Of a stretch of DNA of 64,000 nt, positions 11,701 to 26,700 are shown one piece after another. The notes beneath the pieces are model-generated. The model saw only the letters and a program-made list of their open reading frames with translations. It ran no database searches and was not told where the DNA came from. The first letter of the stretch is position 1. Each line of letters starts with the position of its first letter. The DNA is taken from positions 1-64,000 of the forward strand of contig JAWPHD010003269.1 of the NCBI GenBank assembly GCA_037043455.1, in the 5' to 3' direction. Position numbers and translations under genes: made by a program. The DNA is from Cyrtodaria siliqua (taxonomy: Eukaryota > Mollusca > Bivalvia > Adapedonta > Hiatellidae).

Positions 11701-14700
11701 ATATAAATATCAAACCATGAAACACAAGTTAATATCTACACTTAAAGTGTATAATATAGGACCTTAAACAAGTTCCCATTTCATATAAGATATATGAAAC
11801 AAGTTACAAGTTATGATTTATTTTAATTTTAACCCTTAACCTGCTACATATATATAATAGACTTTTCTTTCTATGAATTAAGACTATTCTATTTATGTGA
11901 CAAAGGGGTGTTTTGGGGGAAATGACTGATCAGCAGCTATACATTGTAAAGCCTGAGAGTTACTGGCAGGCTGATCTGGGTTTACAATGGACTCGAAGGC
12001 TATTATAGTTACTGGCAGGCTGATCTGGGTTTACAATGGACTCGAAGGCTATTATAGTTGCTGGCAGGCTGATCTGGGTTTACAATGGACTCGAAGGCTA
12101 TTATAGTTGCTGGCAGGCTGATCTGGGTTTACAATGGACTCGAAGGCTATTATAGTTGCTGGCAGGCTGATCTGGGTTTACAATGGACTCGAAGGCTATT
12201 ATAGTTGCTGGCAGGCTGATCTGGGTTTACAATGGACTCGAAGGCTATTATAGTTACTGGCAGGCTGATCTGGGTTTACAATGGACTCGAAGGCTATTAT
12301 AGTTACTGGCAGGCTGATCTGGGTTTACAATTGACTCGAAGGCTATTATAGTCGTGCTTATCAGGTAAAGGGTTAAGGAGCTGGTATGGAATGGGGACTT
12401 TTTATAACATAACGGTAGTCAAATATGTAAAAACATAAATAAGATGGACATAAAACCGCCACAAAGTCGGACAAAATTTAGTGCCAAATCGTCATAAAAT
12501 TGCGCCCTTTGATGCCAAAACATTATGTGACATCATAATGTCATATCACACACAACACTGGGTATCAAGGGGTTTGTGTTTTATCTCTTAACAATGGGCA
12601 TTTTACACTGACTTTTAAAAAATAACAAACTGATTTGTATAACACAAATTATTTATTATAAGTTGTTGGTAAATAATAAATTTATTACTTAGATCCAGGT
12701 GAATTTATAATAAATAACATAGTTTCAGTTAACAAAAGGCGTGTAATGTTACAGATTAATGTATTTCATACTCAACCAATCAAAATCGTTTCCAGGTTGT
12801 ATTACACGATTGTGTGCATACAATAGAATATGAAACTGGTGTTCAAAACTGCCATCAACGTACAATATGTGATAAATAGAGGATCTGACAAGAATGTCTG
12901 TTTAATACTGACTTTATATAATTAGTTGGATTATATAGCCAAGCATCGTATCAATTATATCCACTAAGTTTAATTATTCAATATTAAACATTCATGAATG
13001 TGAGATTGTATGAATCACATTAATCCAAGAATGTCATAAAAACATGCATTTATTACTGTAGCTGTAATACAATGACATAGCTGCCGTCGTTGTCGTACAA
13101 TGACGTAGCTGCCATCGCTGTCATACGATGACGTAGATGCCGTCGTTGTCGTACGATGATGTAACTGCCACCGTTGTCGTACGATGATGTAGCTGCCATA
13201 GTTGTCGTACGATGACGTAGCTGCCATCGTTGTCGTACGATGACGTAGCTGCCATCGTTGACATAGCTGCCATCGTTGTCGTACGATGACGTAGCTGCCA
13301 TCGTCGTCGTACGATGAGGTAGCTGCCATCGTCGTCGTCAGATGACGTAGCTGCCATCTTTGTCATACGATGACATAGCCGTCATCGTTGTCGTACAATG
13401 ATGCCATGTGTTGTTTTGGTCATATCGGTAATGCACCAAGCAAACAGAACTGATTCACCAATTTTCATTATTCAATATTTTAATGGTAATGGAAATCACT
13501 GAGGCAATTCTGGCCCTGAATTCACCAACCATTCTTGAGAATATTCTTAGACTTGAGCCCAAGTATGCAAATTTCAATCACACATACTTCAGTAAGTTTA
13601 ATTCAATTGAATTGAATTGAATGTTGTTTAACGGCTCATCAACACAGTACAGGTTATTTAGAGCCGCCCCAGAGAGAGGGGAAGGATACATAGGAATCCG
13701 GGAACCTGCCCTACTCTTATTATCGAATAGATTCCTATGGTTCTTTAACGTGCTCGGAGGATAGACCGATACACGGGACCGCCCGGTTTACGTCCCCATC
13801 CGACGGACGAGGCTAAGGAAAAGTGTCTTGCCCAAGAACACACCGACGGAACACAGTGGCACCACGGAGGATTGAACCCGGGGCCTCCGGTTACAAATCC
13901 GCCGCGCTACCGACTGCGCCACGCCAGCCCTCTAAGTTTTATTCAAAACATTCATAATAAGCCGCTATGTATAAATATGATAAATACTAATAAATAGCAA
14001 CTTCATACGATGTTTATTTTTGAATGTCATCGGAATATCTGTAAACGAAATTTGGGTACTTGAGCTCAAGTCTAAGAATAGTTTGAAGAATGGTTGGTGA
14101 ATTCCAGGCCTGATTACAGACCGAGATGAACCGAAAAGACTGAGAGACAGTTCAGCCTTCATTTGCATATTTATTACACTAGTGTATTAAGTATTTATGA
14201 CATGGCTTTATAAAAACTTCCACGCCCCAAGTTAAATGATAAATGATAAAGAAATATCAGACCTCGAAATAAAGTTTTATCTTCACTCATGATCAGTGTA
14301 AATAAAAGGCAAGTATATATAGTACACTTGACTTATCTGGATGACATAATCCACGATTTATTCTGATTCCACGAAACTGTCATTTTAGTGATATATATTA
14401 CAATATACATACTGTTATACCCGTAATAGGAGTGCCCAGGCGATATGCAAAATGCCAAAATGGCGCGCTTATAAAACTGTACTACACGTATTACATATTA
14501 TTTTTTTTATCGAATTTTAAATTATTTTTTTTGGTGGGGTTGGGGGGCGGGGAGTGAGAAGGATTTTTGTACATAAAAGACCGGAAATATATTCAAGATC
14601 TTTTTTTTATTTTTTTATTTGAAAAGGTGTGTAGAAGTGGGGCGCTATTATTAGGGGAGACATTCTTATGAGGGGAAATATGGTATAATCATATAAATAT

Positions 14701-17700
14701 AACACTAAAACAACAGTTCTTGGAATCACAGATAAGAACATCAACACAGTTTGTCTCCAAAGCAAGTCTGGAAGCTAGTTAATTGTCACAAATCTTTGTC
14801 TCATAGGAGGTCTGCAAGTAAGTTAGTTGTCTCCAATCACTGTCTTGTATGCAGCCATAAGTTGATATAGCTCTGGCCTTTTACCCTTCTTTGCAGCGGC
14901 CTGTATAAGGCCCCTTCTCCAACCAAATTCCTTTTAAAATCATGCAGTTTTCCCCATTTTTAAACTTAACTCTGGAAATTTCGTTCTGTAGCTATATACT
15001 AGGGAACCCTTCAATGTTATCAGCTCATGTCACCGAGAACTTCCAGACTGAAACCATACACCTTATAAACACCTCAACATGTATGCTAATATTCCTCCCT
15101 GTCTTTTCCAGGGTGGCATTTTGAAAACAGTCAACCTACAGTGTCAACCATCAAAACATTCAATGATGTCATGAACATTTGTGAGACATTTTGCAATTAA
15201 CGCTATGGATACCGCAGTAGTTGTTTCTTTAGTAGTTCTTAGTAGTTCTTGTATGTTCTTTGTGATTATGATAGTTTTATGCGTTTTGTAACAAATTTTC
15301 ATTTTAAGCGTTTTGTACCAATTTTTCATTTTATGCGTTTTGTACCAATTATTCGTTTATGCATTTTGTACCAATTTTTCGTTTTATGCGTTTTGTACCA
15401 ATTTTTCATTTTATGCGTTTTGTACCAATTTTTAGTTTTATGCGTTTTGTAGCAATTTTTGTTTATTTTTTCGTTTATACATTTTGTAGCAATTTTTCAT
15501 TTATGCTTTTTGTAGCATTTTTTCATTGCATTTTGTAGCAATTTTTCGTTTTATGCGTTTTGTACCAATTTTTCGTTTTATGCATTTTGTACCATTTTTT
15601 CTAAGATGGAGAGCGCCTCTGAGGCAGGGCTAGTAAAGCTGTTGTGTTTAAAACTGTCTCACTGCTGCAAGTTTGAATCCCACTGGGAACTCAACTTCTC
15701 AATTGGGAAACTGATGATTCTTAGGAACAGGAGGTATACAGTATTTGTTTTACCCAGGTAAAATTCAAACCAGGATTCTTTCATGCTTTAAAACGACAAC
15801 CATCTCTCTCTTCCCTGCTCTTAACTCATCCAATTTTTGTATGATGTTTTACGTCATTTTCAACACATGACTGTAAGGTTATATATGACGGTCGATTTTC
15901 CTGGGTAGAACCAGTACCGTAAGAATCAACATTTTCCTCACAAGGCGAGCTCCCAGTGGGATTCGAACCCGCAGCAGTGAGAGGCGAGAACTTAACCCAT
16001 CCAAACTTCATTCTTTGAAGAAGTAAGTGTCATATTGGTTGCTTTACATCAAAGTTGAAAAACACTGTGCAACATCTGCGTTATCTAGTCCCTCTTTACC
16101 TTTATGTCAGTTTAACATTTGAAACCCATTTTTTATTTTCTATTTAAAATACTGTACTAGTGACTGCCTGGCATAAAGCGTGATCTATTACATCAATATG
16201 TGTCTTTAATTACTGTCTACTGGTATATCAGATAAACTATTTAAAATGATAAACTACCTACCTACTTACCCACTTGAAACATTTTGGGTCAGAGAACAGC
16301 AAACACAACACTTTTTTAAGGACGGCCTCAAGTAAGGTTAATAATATCGAGTTATTTAAATTAGGCTGAGAAAGCGTGAATGACATAGGGAGTTCTCATA
16401 ATGTCTTGTGTACTGAATATACCCATTGATTATAATATTATTTATCTATCTCAGCTCATATCAAGTGACCCAATAGAAACTAATAAAAGCTAAATTAACA
16501 CTGGACAGCTAAATCATTATGTATTAATTCCTTAATCTGCTGCGCTCTGTTAATTCACACTTGTTAAGGAAGAAAGAATTTAATTTGGCACATTTTATTT
16601 TGATCTAACTTGGCTGTTTAAGAAAAGGTGAAACATGATTGGGTTAAAAAGGAAAAAAACACACACTACAATCTTAAATTATATACATTTTGTCCTCATA
16701 TAAAATTAGTTAGCAGTTTAATAATAAACATAAACATGTTATTATTTTAAAAGGAAGTAGAATTCAAATAGCAAATCTTCACTATGTTTTTTTAACCAAG
16801 CTTGGGTGCTTTTCCTATTAACATTTGAATGTTTAAAGTAATCATCCTGCCATAACAGTCGAATTTTATAAAATATGCACACCATTTCTATACCTACTGA
16901 TGACAGGTATACAAATAACTTACATATTTTTAGAATTCAAATTGTATAGACACTATATAACCAGCTTTAACCAGCCAGGCTGAACCCCAAAACTGGACCG
17001 TCGAATTAAGAGTTATCAACTTATAATTCAAATTACGCATATTCAATCACAGGTATTTTAAGAACCTCTTAATAAATCTTTCCTTTTAATCGGCGTATAT
17101 ACATTATTATATGACCTGAACACCTGTATAGAGTTTTGAAAAATGGTTTTGAGGTGTAATATTGCTACTATTTGGCGGGTTAGTTTCTTTAAAAAAAAAC
17201 ATATCCCCAGCCTAAAATCCGACAAATTAGGACTTGTTTTGAGTAGGATGGAAACCCTATATATCAATATTGCTTTGTTTTCCTTTGAAATAAATTATAA
17301 GTAAAGCTGTGTCAGTCAGAATGACTCTGTAACATTAACACCATTCACGTAAAGCTGTGGTCAGTCAGAATGACTCTGTAACAGTAACACCATTTAAGTA
17401 AAGCTGTGTCAGTCAGAATGACTCTGTAACATTAACACCATTCAAGTAAAGCTGTGTCAGTCAGAATGACTCTGTAACAGTAACACCATTCAAGTAAAGC
17501 TGTGTCAGTCAGAATGACTCTGTAACAGTAACACCATTCAAGTAAAGCTGTGTCAGTCAGAATGACTCTGTAACAGTAACACCATTCAAGTAAAGCTGTG
17601 TCAGTCAGAACGACTCTGTAACAGTAACACCATTCAAGTAAAGCTGTGTCAGTCAGAACGACTCTGTAACAGTAACACCATTCAAGCAAAGCTGTGTCAG

Positions 17701-20700
17701 TCAGAATGACTCTGTAACAGTAACACCATTCAAGCAAAGCTGTGTCAGTCAGAATGACTCTGTAACATTAACACCATTCAAGTAAAGCTGTGTCAGTCAG
17801 AATGACTCTGTAACATTAACACCATTCAAGTAAAGCTGTGTCAGTCAGAATGACTCTGTAACATTAACACCATTTAAGTAAAGCTGTGTCAGTCAGAATG
17901 ACTCTGTAACAGTAACACCATTCAAGTAAAGCTGTGGTCAGTCAGAATGACTCTGTAACAGTAACACCATTCAAGTAAAGCTGTGTCAGTCAGAATGACT
18001 CTGTAACATTAACACCATTCAAATAAAGCTGTGGTCAGTCAGAATGACTCTGTAACAGTAACACCATTCAAATAAAGCTGTGGTCAGTCAGAATGACTTT
18101 GTAACAGTAACACCATTCAAGTAAAGCTGTGTCAGTCAGAATGACTCTGTAACATTAACACCATTCAAATAAAGCTGTGGTCAGTCAGAATGACTCTGTA
18201 ACAGTAACACCATTCAAGTAAAGCTGTGGTCAGTCAGAATGACTCTGTAACAGTAACACCATTCAAGTAAAGCTGTGTCAGTCAGAATGACACTGTAACA
18301 GTAACACCATTCAAGTAAAGCTGTGTCAGTCAGAATGACTCTGTAACATTAACACCATTCAAGTAAAGCTGTCAGTCAGAATGACTCTGTAACAGTAACA
18401 CCATTCAGGTAAAGCTGTGTCAGTCAGAATGACTCTGTAACATTAACACCATTCAAGTAAAGCTGTGTCAGTCAGAATGACTCTGTAACAGTAACACCAT
18501 TCAAGTAAAGCTGTGTCAGTCAGAACGACTCTGTAACATTAACACCATTCAAGTAAAGCTGTGTCAGTCAGAATGACTCTGTAACAGTAACACCATTCAA
18601 GTAAAGCTGTGTCAGTCAGAACGACTCTGTAACATTAACACCATTCAAGTAAAGCTGTGGTCAGTCAGAATGACTCTGTAACATTAACACCATTCAAGTA
18701 AAGCTGTGGTCAGTCAGAATGACTCTGTAACATTAACACCATTCAAATAAAGCTGTGGTCAGTCAGAATGACTCTGTAACAGTAACACCATTCAAATAAA
18801 GCTGTGGTCAGTCAGAATGACTCTGTAACAGTAACACCATTCAAGTAAAGCTGTGTCAGTCAGAATGACTCTGTAACATTAACACCATTCAAATAAAGCT
18901 GTGGTCAGTCAGAATGACTCTGTAACAGTAACACCATTCATGTAAAGCTGTGGTCAGTCAGAATGACTCTGTAACAGTAACACCATTCAAGTAAAGCTGT
19001 GTCAGTCAGAATGACACTGTAACAGTAACACCATTCAAGTAAAGCTGTGTCAGTCAGAATGACTCTGTAACATTAACACCATTCAAGTAAAGCTGTGGTC
19101 AGTCAGAATGACTCTGTAACATTAACACCATTCAAGTAAAGCTGTGTCAGTCAGAATGACTCTGTAACAGTAACACCATTCAAGTAAAGCTGTGTCAGTC
19201 AGAATGACACTGTAACAGTAACACCATTCAAGTTAAGCTGTGTCAGTCAGAATGACTCTGTAACAGTAACACCATTCAAGTAAAGCTGTGGTCAGTCAGA
19301 ATGACTCTGTAACAGTAACACCATTCAAGTAAAGCTGTGTCAGTCAGAATGACTCTGTAACATTAACACCATTCAAGTAAAGCTGTCAGTCAGAATGACT
19401 CTGTAACAGTAACACCATTCAAGTAAAGCTGTGGTCAGTCAGAATGACTCTGTAACATTAACACCATTCAAGTAAGGCTGTGGTCAGTCAGAATGACTCT
19501 GTAACAGTAACACCATTCAAGTAAAGCTGTGTCAGTCAGAATGATTCTGTAACATTAACACCATTCAAGTAAAGCTGTGGTCAGTCAGAATGACTCTGTA
19601 ACATTAACACCATTCAAGTAAAGCTGTGTCAGTCAGAATGACTCTGTAACAGTAACACCATTCACGTAAAGCTGTGGTCAGTCAGAATGACTCTGTAACA
19701 GTAACACCATTCAAGTAAAGCTGTGTCAGTCAGAATGACTCTGTAACAGTAACACCATTCAAGTAAAGCTGTGGTCAGTCAGAATGACTCTGTAACATTA
19801 ACACCATTCAAGTAATGCTGTGTCAGTCAGAATGACTCTGTAACAGTTACACCATTCAAGTAAAGCTGTGGTCAGTCAGAATGACTCTGTAACATTAACA
19901 CCATTCAAGTAAAGCTGTGTCAGTCAGAACGACTCTGTAACAGTATCACCATTCAAGTAAAGCTGTGTCAGTCAGAACGACTCTGTAACAGTAACACCAT
20001 TCAAGTAAAGCTGTGTCAGTCAGAATGACTCTGTAACATTAACACCATACAAGTAAAGCTGTGTCAGTCAGAACGACTCTGTAACATTAACACCATTCAA
20101 ATAAAGCTGTGTCAGTCAGAACAACTCTGTAACAGTAACACCATTCAAATAAAGCTGTGGTCAGTCAGAATGACTCTGTAACAGTAACACCATTCAAGTA
20201 AAGCTGTGTCAGTCAGAATGACTCTGTAACATTAACATCATTCAAATAAAGCTGTGGTCAGTCAGAATGACTCTGTAACAGTAACACCATTCAAGTAAAG
20301 CTGTGGTCAGTCAGAATGACTCTGTAACAGTAACACCATTCAAGTAAAGCTGTGTCAGTCAGAATGACACTGTAACAGTAACACCATTCAAGTAAAGCTG
20401 TGTCAGTCAGAATGACTCTGTAACATTAACACCATTCAAGTAAAGCTGTCAGTCAGAATGACTCTGTAACAGTAACACCATTCAGGTAAAGCTGTGTCAG
20501 TCAGAATGACTCTGTAACATTAACACCATTCAAGTAAAGCTGTGTCAGTCAGAATGACTCTGTAACATTAACACCATTCAAGTAAAGCTGTGTCAGTCAG
20601 AACGACTCTGTAACATTAACACCATTCAAGTAAAGCTGTGGTCAGTCAGAATGACTCTGTAACATTAACACCATTCAAGTAAAGCTGTGTCAGTCAGAAT

Positions 20701-23700
20701 GACTCTGTAACAGTAACACCATTCAAGTAAAGCTGTGTCAGTCAGAATGACACTGTAACAGTAACACCATTCAAGTTAAGCTGTGTCAGTCAGAATGACT
20801 CTGTAACAGTAACACCATTCAAGTAAAGCTGTGGTCAGTCAGAATGACTCTGTAACAGTAACACCATTCAAGTAAAGCTGTGTCAGTCAGAATGACTCTG
20901 TAACATTAACACCATTCAAGTAAAGCTGTCAGTCAGAATGACTCTGTAACAGTAACACCATTCAAGTAAAGCTGTGGTCAGTCAGAATGACTCTGTAACA
21001 TTAACACCATTCAAGTAAGGCTGTGGTCAGTCAGAATGACTCTGTAACAGTAACACCATTCAAGTAAAGCTGTGTCAGTCAGAATGATTCTGTAACATTA
21101 ACACCATTCAAGTAAAGCTGTGGTCAGTCAGAATGTCTCTGTAACATTAACACCATTCAAGTAAAGCTGTGTCAGTCAGTATGACTCTGTAACAGTAACA
21201 CCATTCACGTAAAGCTGTGGTCAGTCAGAATGACTCTGTAACAGTAACACCATTCAAGTAAAGCTGTGTCAGTCAGAATGACTCTGTAACAGTAACACCA
21301 TTCAAGTAAAGCTGTGGTCAGTCAGAATGACTCTGTAACATTAACACCATTCAAGTAAAGCTGTGTCAGTCAGAATGACTCTGTAACAGTTACACCATTC
21401 AAGTAAAGCTGTGGTCAGTCAGAATGACTCTGTAACATTAACACCATTCAAGTAAAGCTGTGTCAGTCAGAACGACTCTGTAACAGTATCACCATTCAAG
21501 TAAAGCTGTGTCAGTCAGAACGACTCTGTAACAGTAACACCATTCAAGTAAAGCTGTGTCAGTCAGAATGACTCTGTAACATTAACACCATACAAGTAAA
21601 GCTGTGTCAGTCAGAACGACTCTGTAACATTAACACCATTCAAGTAAAGCTGTGTCAGTCAGAACAACTCTGTAACATTAACACCATTCAAGTAAAGCTG
21701 TGTCAGTCAGAACGACTCTGTAACATTAACACCATTCAAGTAAAGCTGTGTCAGTCAGAATGACTCTGTAACAGTAACACCATTCAAGGTAATTTAATTA
21801 TTAAAGGCACTAACGCGCCAAATGAACGAAAAATTACACTACAAAATTGTTTATCCAAACTTTATCCAGATGTTCAGGTCATAAAATAATGTATATATGC
21901 CGACTAAAAGTATGTTTTTTTCACGGGTACTTAAAATACTCGAGACTGAATATGCGCAAAATGAATAATGAATTCGTAACTCTTAATTCGACATTCCCGT
22001 TTTTGGTTTTGGATTGGCTGGTTAAAGCTGTTAATATTGTATTTATAGAGCATGGATTTTCAAAATATGTAAGTTATATACATATATATACTGAAGGGAA
22101 AAAGAAACGTGACACGGGAATGTCCGCTATATATTGTATGTACCATAAATTAACAGCATGAAATTGCTGCCATGAAGTCGGTTTCACGTGTTCAGTAAAT
22201 ATTTTATAACAGGAAACTACTTCTTTCCAAAAGGGATTATGTATTCTATGTAATTTCTGTTTGATAAAATCACTACCAAAATTAACTACGTCTGTAAGAA
22301 TGGGGCACATTTTTTTCGCCAACTGAGTATATTTATTATCTGTCTGGAAAATTCTGCGAATCCAAGTAGTTTTTAAAGCTGACATAAATTGTTCAATATC
22401 AATCATTCTTAGCCCCCCAAACTTATGATCTTGTATTATAATGGTTCTTTTTATTTTATCTTTTGCATTATTCCAGAGAAAGTGATAAAACATATTTTGA
22501 AGAAGTTTGATTTTTTCAGGTGATGGGTTGGGGATTCCGATTATCAAATGATTAAGTTTAGATAGAGCTAGGCTTTTTAGAATCACAATTTTTCCCAAAG
22601 GAGTAAGTATTCTTTTAGACCAACTTGCAAGTAATCTTTTAATTTCCTCTATTTTAAGGTCGTAATTTATTTTTATCATTGAATTCAGGTTTGTTGAGAA
22701 TTTAACCCCTAGTACAGTGAAATTGTCTTTTTCCCAACATAAATTGTATTCTGGACATAACTTTGTGTCGCTACCTTTTTTTGATCCAAACCAAATAAGT
22801 TTTGTTTTGTCAGTATTTATATTAAGGCCGGAGATTTGTGCATAAAATTTTAATGTCAACATGGTGTGTAGAAGTGAGTCTTTGGAGCCATCTAGAGTCA
22901 AACTGGTATCATCAGCATATTGTGATACTAAAAACTCAGTATTATCTACATGAATACCTTTAATTTTAGGATTGCTTCTTAACATTACAGATAATACTTC
23001 TGCACACAGAATGAACAGGTAGGGTGACAATGAATCTCCTTGACGACAACCTCTTTGTAGATAGAACCAGTCTGACATATGCCCATTAACAATAACACAT
23101 GACTCTATATTGTGGTAAAACAGTTTTATCCAACTAATAATTGAAGGGCCAAAATTAAAAAATTGTAAAACTTTTGTCATGAAATTCCATGATACCGTAT
23201 CAAAAGCAGTCGCAAAGTCAATCAAGAGCAGTAAGCCTGGAATATTGTATTTCTCAGCATAAAATAGTATGTCATACAGTAATCTTATATTTGTTCCCAT
23301 AAATCTGCCTGGTAAAAAGCCAGTTTGATCTTCATGGATAATAGTACATAACACATTTTTTATTCTAAAAGCTATTGATGATGATGCTATTTTATAAGAA
23401 ACATTTAGAAGAGAGATCGGTCTCCAGTTTTTCAAATATAATTTGTCTTTGTTGCCTTTCGGAATGCAAGTTATAACTCCTTGTTTTTGTGTTATTGAGA
23501 GTTCTCCATTTATATAAGCATAATTTATTGTCCTAACTAAAAAATAACCCATATTGTTCCAGAAAAACTTATAAAATTCAACCGTAAATCCAGAATTACC
23601 TGGGCTTGTGTTGTTGGACATTCTTTTCAATGAATTAAGCATTTCTGTATAGTTGAGAGAACCTTCTACAGACTGTTTTATATTTTCACTTAGTTTTGGT

Positions 23701-26700
23701 ATATTAAAGTCTTTAAGTAAAACATTTAAATCTATATCTATTGTTTCTTTAGCTTCGTATAATGTTTTATAATGTGCTTTTGTTTCCGTCAAAATTTCTT
23801 CCTGAGTTTTCAAAGTAGCCCCTAATTTGGATATTAAAGAATTCATATATTTTGAGACATAATTTCTATTTTCTAAATTGCAAAAATAACTCGAAATCTT
23901 TTCCCCTTCATCTATCCATTTTGCTTTAGATCTCACAAAAGCCCCTTCTAATTATTTTTTTCGGAGTTCGAATATATCTTTTTTTTTCTGCTCAAGTAAA
24001 GTATAATTTATATCATTTTCTTTTTCAAGTTTATCTATTTCTTTTAAAACACATTCTTCCTTGTTTATTTCCAGTTTCTTTTTATATGCTGAGTAGGCAA
24101 TCGTTTTTCCTCTAATCTCTAATAATAATGTCTCAAAAAATAATTGATCAGTTATGTTAAATTTTAAATTTTGTATCGGAATTTCACTTATATCCATATC
24201 AGTATCCTGTATATCAGATGCATACTGCCTTTTAACATTATCTATTATTATTTTTATTTCGTCTACATATCTTGTGTCTTTTAATAAAGAGTTGTTAAAT
24301 TTCCAGTATGACTTGCCTTTCATAAATTTTCTATGGTATAATCCAGATATTAAGGTCGGAGGTTCAAGCGTTTTTTATAGAAGATGGTACGAAGGAGGAA
24401 TTTTATTAATCAATGACCTTTTAAACACAAATGGAAACCTTTACTCTTACAGAGAATTTAATAATCGACATGACATAAGGTCGAATTTCTTAGAATATGA
24501 AAGTCTTATTACTGCTATTAGAAACTACTTGGGTAAATTGAACATAACACATTTACCCAATAATAGTCCAAACCCATTACGCCCTCTTATATTATCACTA
24601 ATCCAAAAACATACTAAAGGCTGTAGACTAATTTATGATATGTTGATTAAAAAACATATTTACCCAAAGTCATTAATAAAATGGAAGAACGAAGTTTTAA
24701 CAGTACCTTCATATAATTTCGAAACAATTTACGCAATACCGTTTAAAATAACAAAAGATCCAAAATTACTTTGGTTACAACATCGAATCAACCATAGAAT
24801 TCTGGGAACTAACTATTTACTAACAAAAATGAACATTCTAGATAATAGCATGTGCAGCTTTTGCAATATTTTACCTGAAACCATACATCACTTGTTTTGG
24901 AATTGTGAGGTTGTAAAACAGTTTTGGTCAGGTCTTGCAGAATACATTAGAAATAAATGTAATATAACTTTGACAATTTGGGAAGAAACAGATATCTTAT
25001 TTGGAAATAATAAATTTGATATCACTTTGAGCAAAATTATCATGCAAGCCAAACTTTTTATATATCAGCAAAAGATGCAAAAGCAAAACCCATTACTAGA
25101 TATCTTTAAAAAACATATTATATCTTTATACAAAGTGGAAAAGTGGATAGCATATAAAAATGTAAAAGTACAAAAATTTGAAGCCATGTGGAGTCAATAT
25201 ATAAACATTGGTAAAATAGGACAATAAAATAGATAGATACAGACTTTTTATTATGTCAAAGTTCAGGGACACCATAACAATCATCCTAGTAAACACTGCT
25301 GTCTACTTCTTAGCTTTTTTTTAAGTTTGTAATTTTTTCCTGTCGTTATATATATGCTCCAGAAAATGTTTTGTATAATTGTTACCCCCACCCCTCCCCC
25401 ACTGGAAAGAAAAGTAATCCATGCATAATCTGAAGAGTTTACTATCTCAATAGCAGGATATACAAAACAATACATACAGTGAGTGTGTAGATAATGATTT
25501 ATGTGTGTACATGTCTGTATATCTGCAAAGTTGTATATACTTGAGAACAGGATATACAAAACAATACATACAGTGAGTGTGTAGATAATGATTTATGTGT
25601 GTACATATGTCTGTATATCTGCAAAGTTGTATATACTTGAGAACAGGATATACAAAACAATACATACAGTGAGTGTGTAGATAATGATTTTTGTGTGTAC
25701 ATATGTCTGTATATCTGCAAAGTTGAATATACTTGAGAACAGGATATACAAAACAATACATACAGTGAGTGTGTAGATAATGATTTATGTATGTACATAT
25801 GTCTGTATATCTGCCAAGTTGTATATACTTGAGAACAGGATATAAGTTGTATATACTTGAGAACAGGATATACAAAACAATACATATAGTGAGTGTGTAG
25901 ATAATGATTTATGTGTGTACAGTGCTCAAGAAATAGGATAGCCCGACGCCCGGGGCTCCTCGAAATCCATTCCGGGCCTGTCTCATTTTGCTGACGAGGA
26001 GCCCGTCGGGCCTGTCTAAAAAATAAAAAAAAATCCCCCAAAAAATCAATTTTACTGGATCTCAAGCTCAAGTTCCTCAAGACAAAATACTCCCATGTGT
26101 ATTGTGAAGTGTGAAAACACTAGCAATAAAGAATTAAAATGTGTTATACACACATTGAAACAATAAGAAGTTCAAATATTTTGCCTGGCTTCGTGTCGTC
26201 AGTTTGTCATAACTTTGAGGTTGACAATTGTTGACATAAAACTCATTATTCTGCTATTAGGGTTGTGTTTTCTTTCCTTTGTGATAAGAAATACCGTTTT
26301 TGTCATTAAAAACACATTAATGCATGAAAAAAAATCGTTATTGATGGTATTTCGATTGAATGTTTGTGAAATGTTCGGGCCGTCAAAGTGCGGTGTCATA
26401 GTAGTTCGGATGGTACATAATTTCGGATATATATTTTTTTTTTTTTTTTTTTTTTTTACATAATCAAATAAGAGAAACTGTCCTTTACAAATACATGTTG
26501 GTGGAAAGGAAAATATAAATAATGTATATGTATAAATACAGATATAAAGTATATTTCTATTCATTATTTAATTTAAGGTGTAAGGAGTTCCTGGAATCCT
26601 ACTTTTAAATGAATTCTAGTCTAGGCTCCTAATTCTTTACTTGGAGAAAGTGGTGACAAAAAGAAAAAATATAGCCAGAGGAGGCTCTGATAGTCTCATA

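Noticed and set aside
13855..13932. Minus-strand tRNA gene
   Set aside because: Good promoter boxes, but continuous with a SINE body repeated elsewhere in the window.
17432..17737. 101-residue repeat protein
   Set aside because: A 48-bp satellite with 16-codon periodicity; the frame is open by chance and runs on only until unit length varies.
13076..21787. CRISPR array
   Set aside because: Repeats abut with no unique spacers, and the genome is eukaryotic.
21847..22161. 104-residue plus-strand protein
   Set aside because: Runs across the right satellite arm into the LINE; no domain.
25447..26080. HINHYLHTH repeat proteins on the minus strand
   Set aside because: Shadow frames in the 97-bp array and the adjoining transposon.
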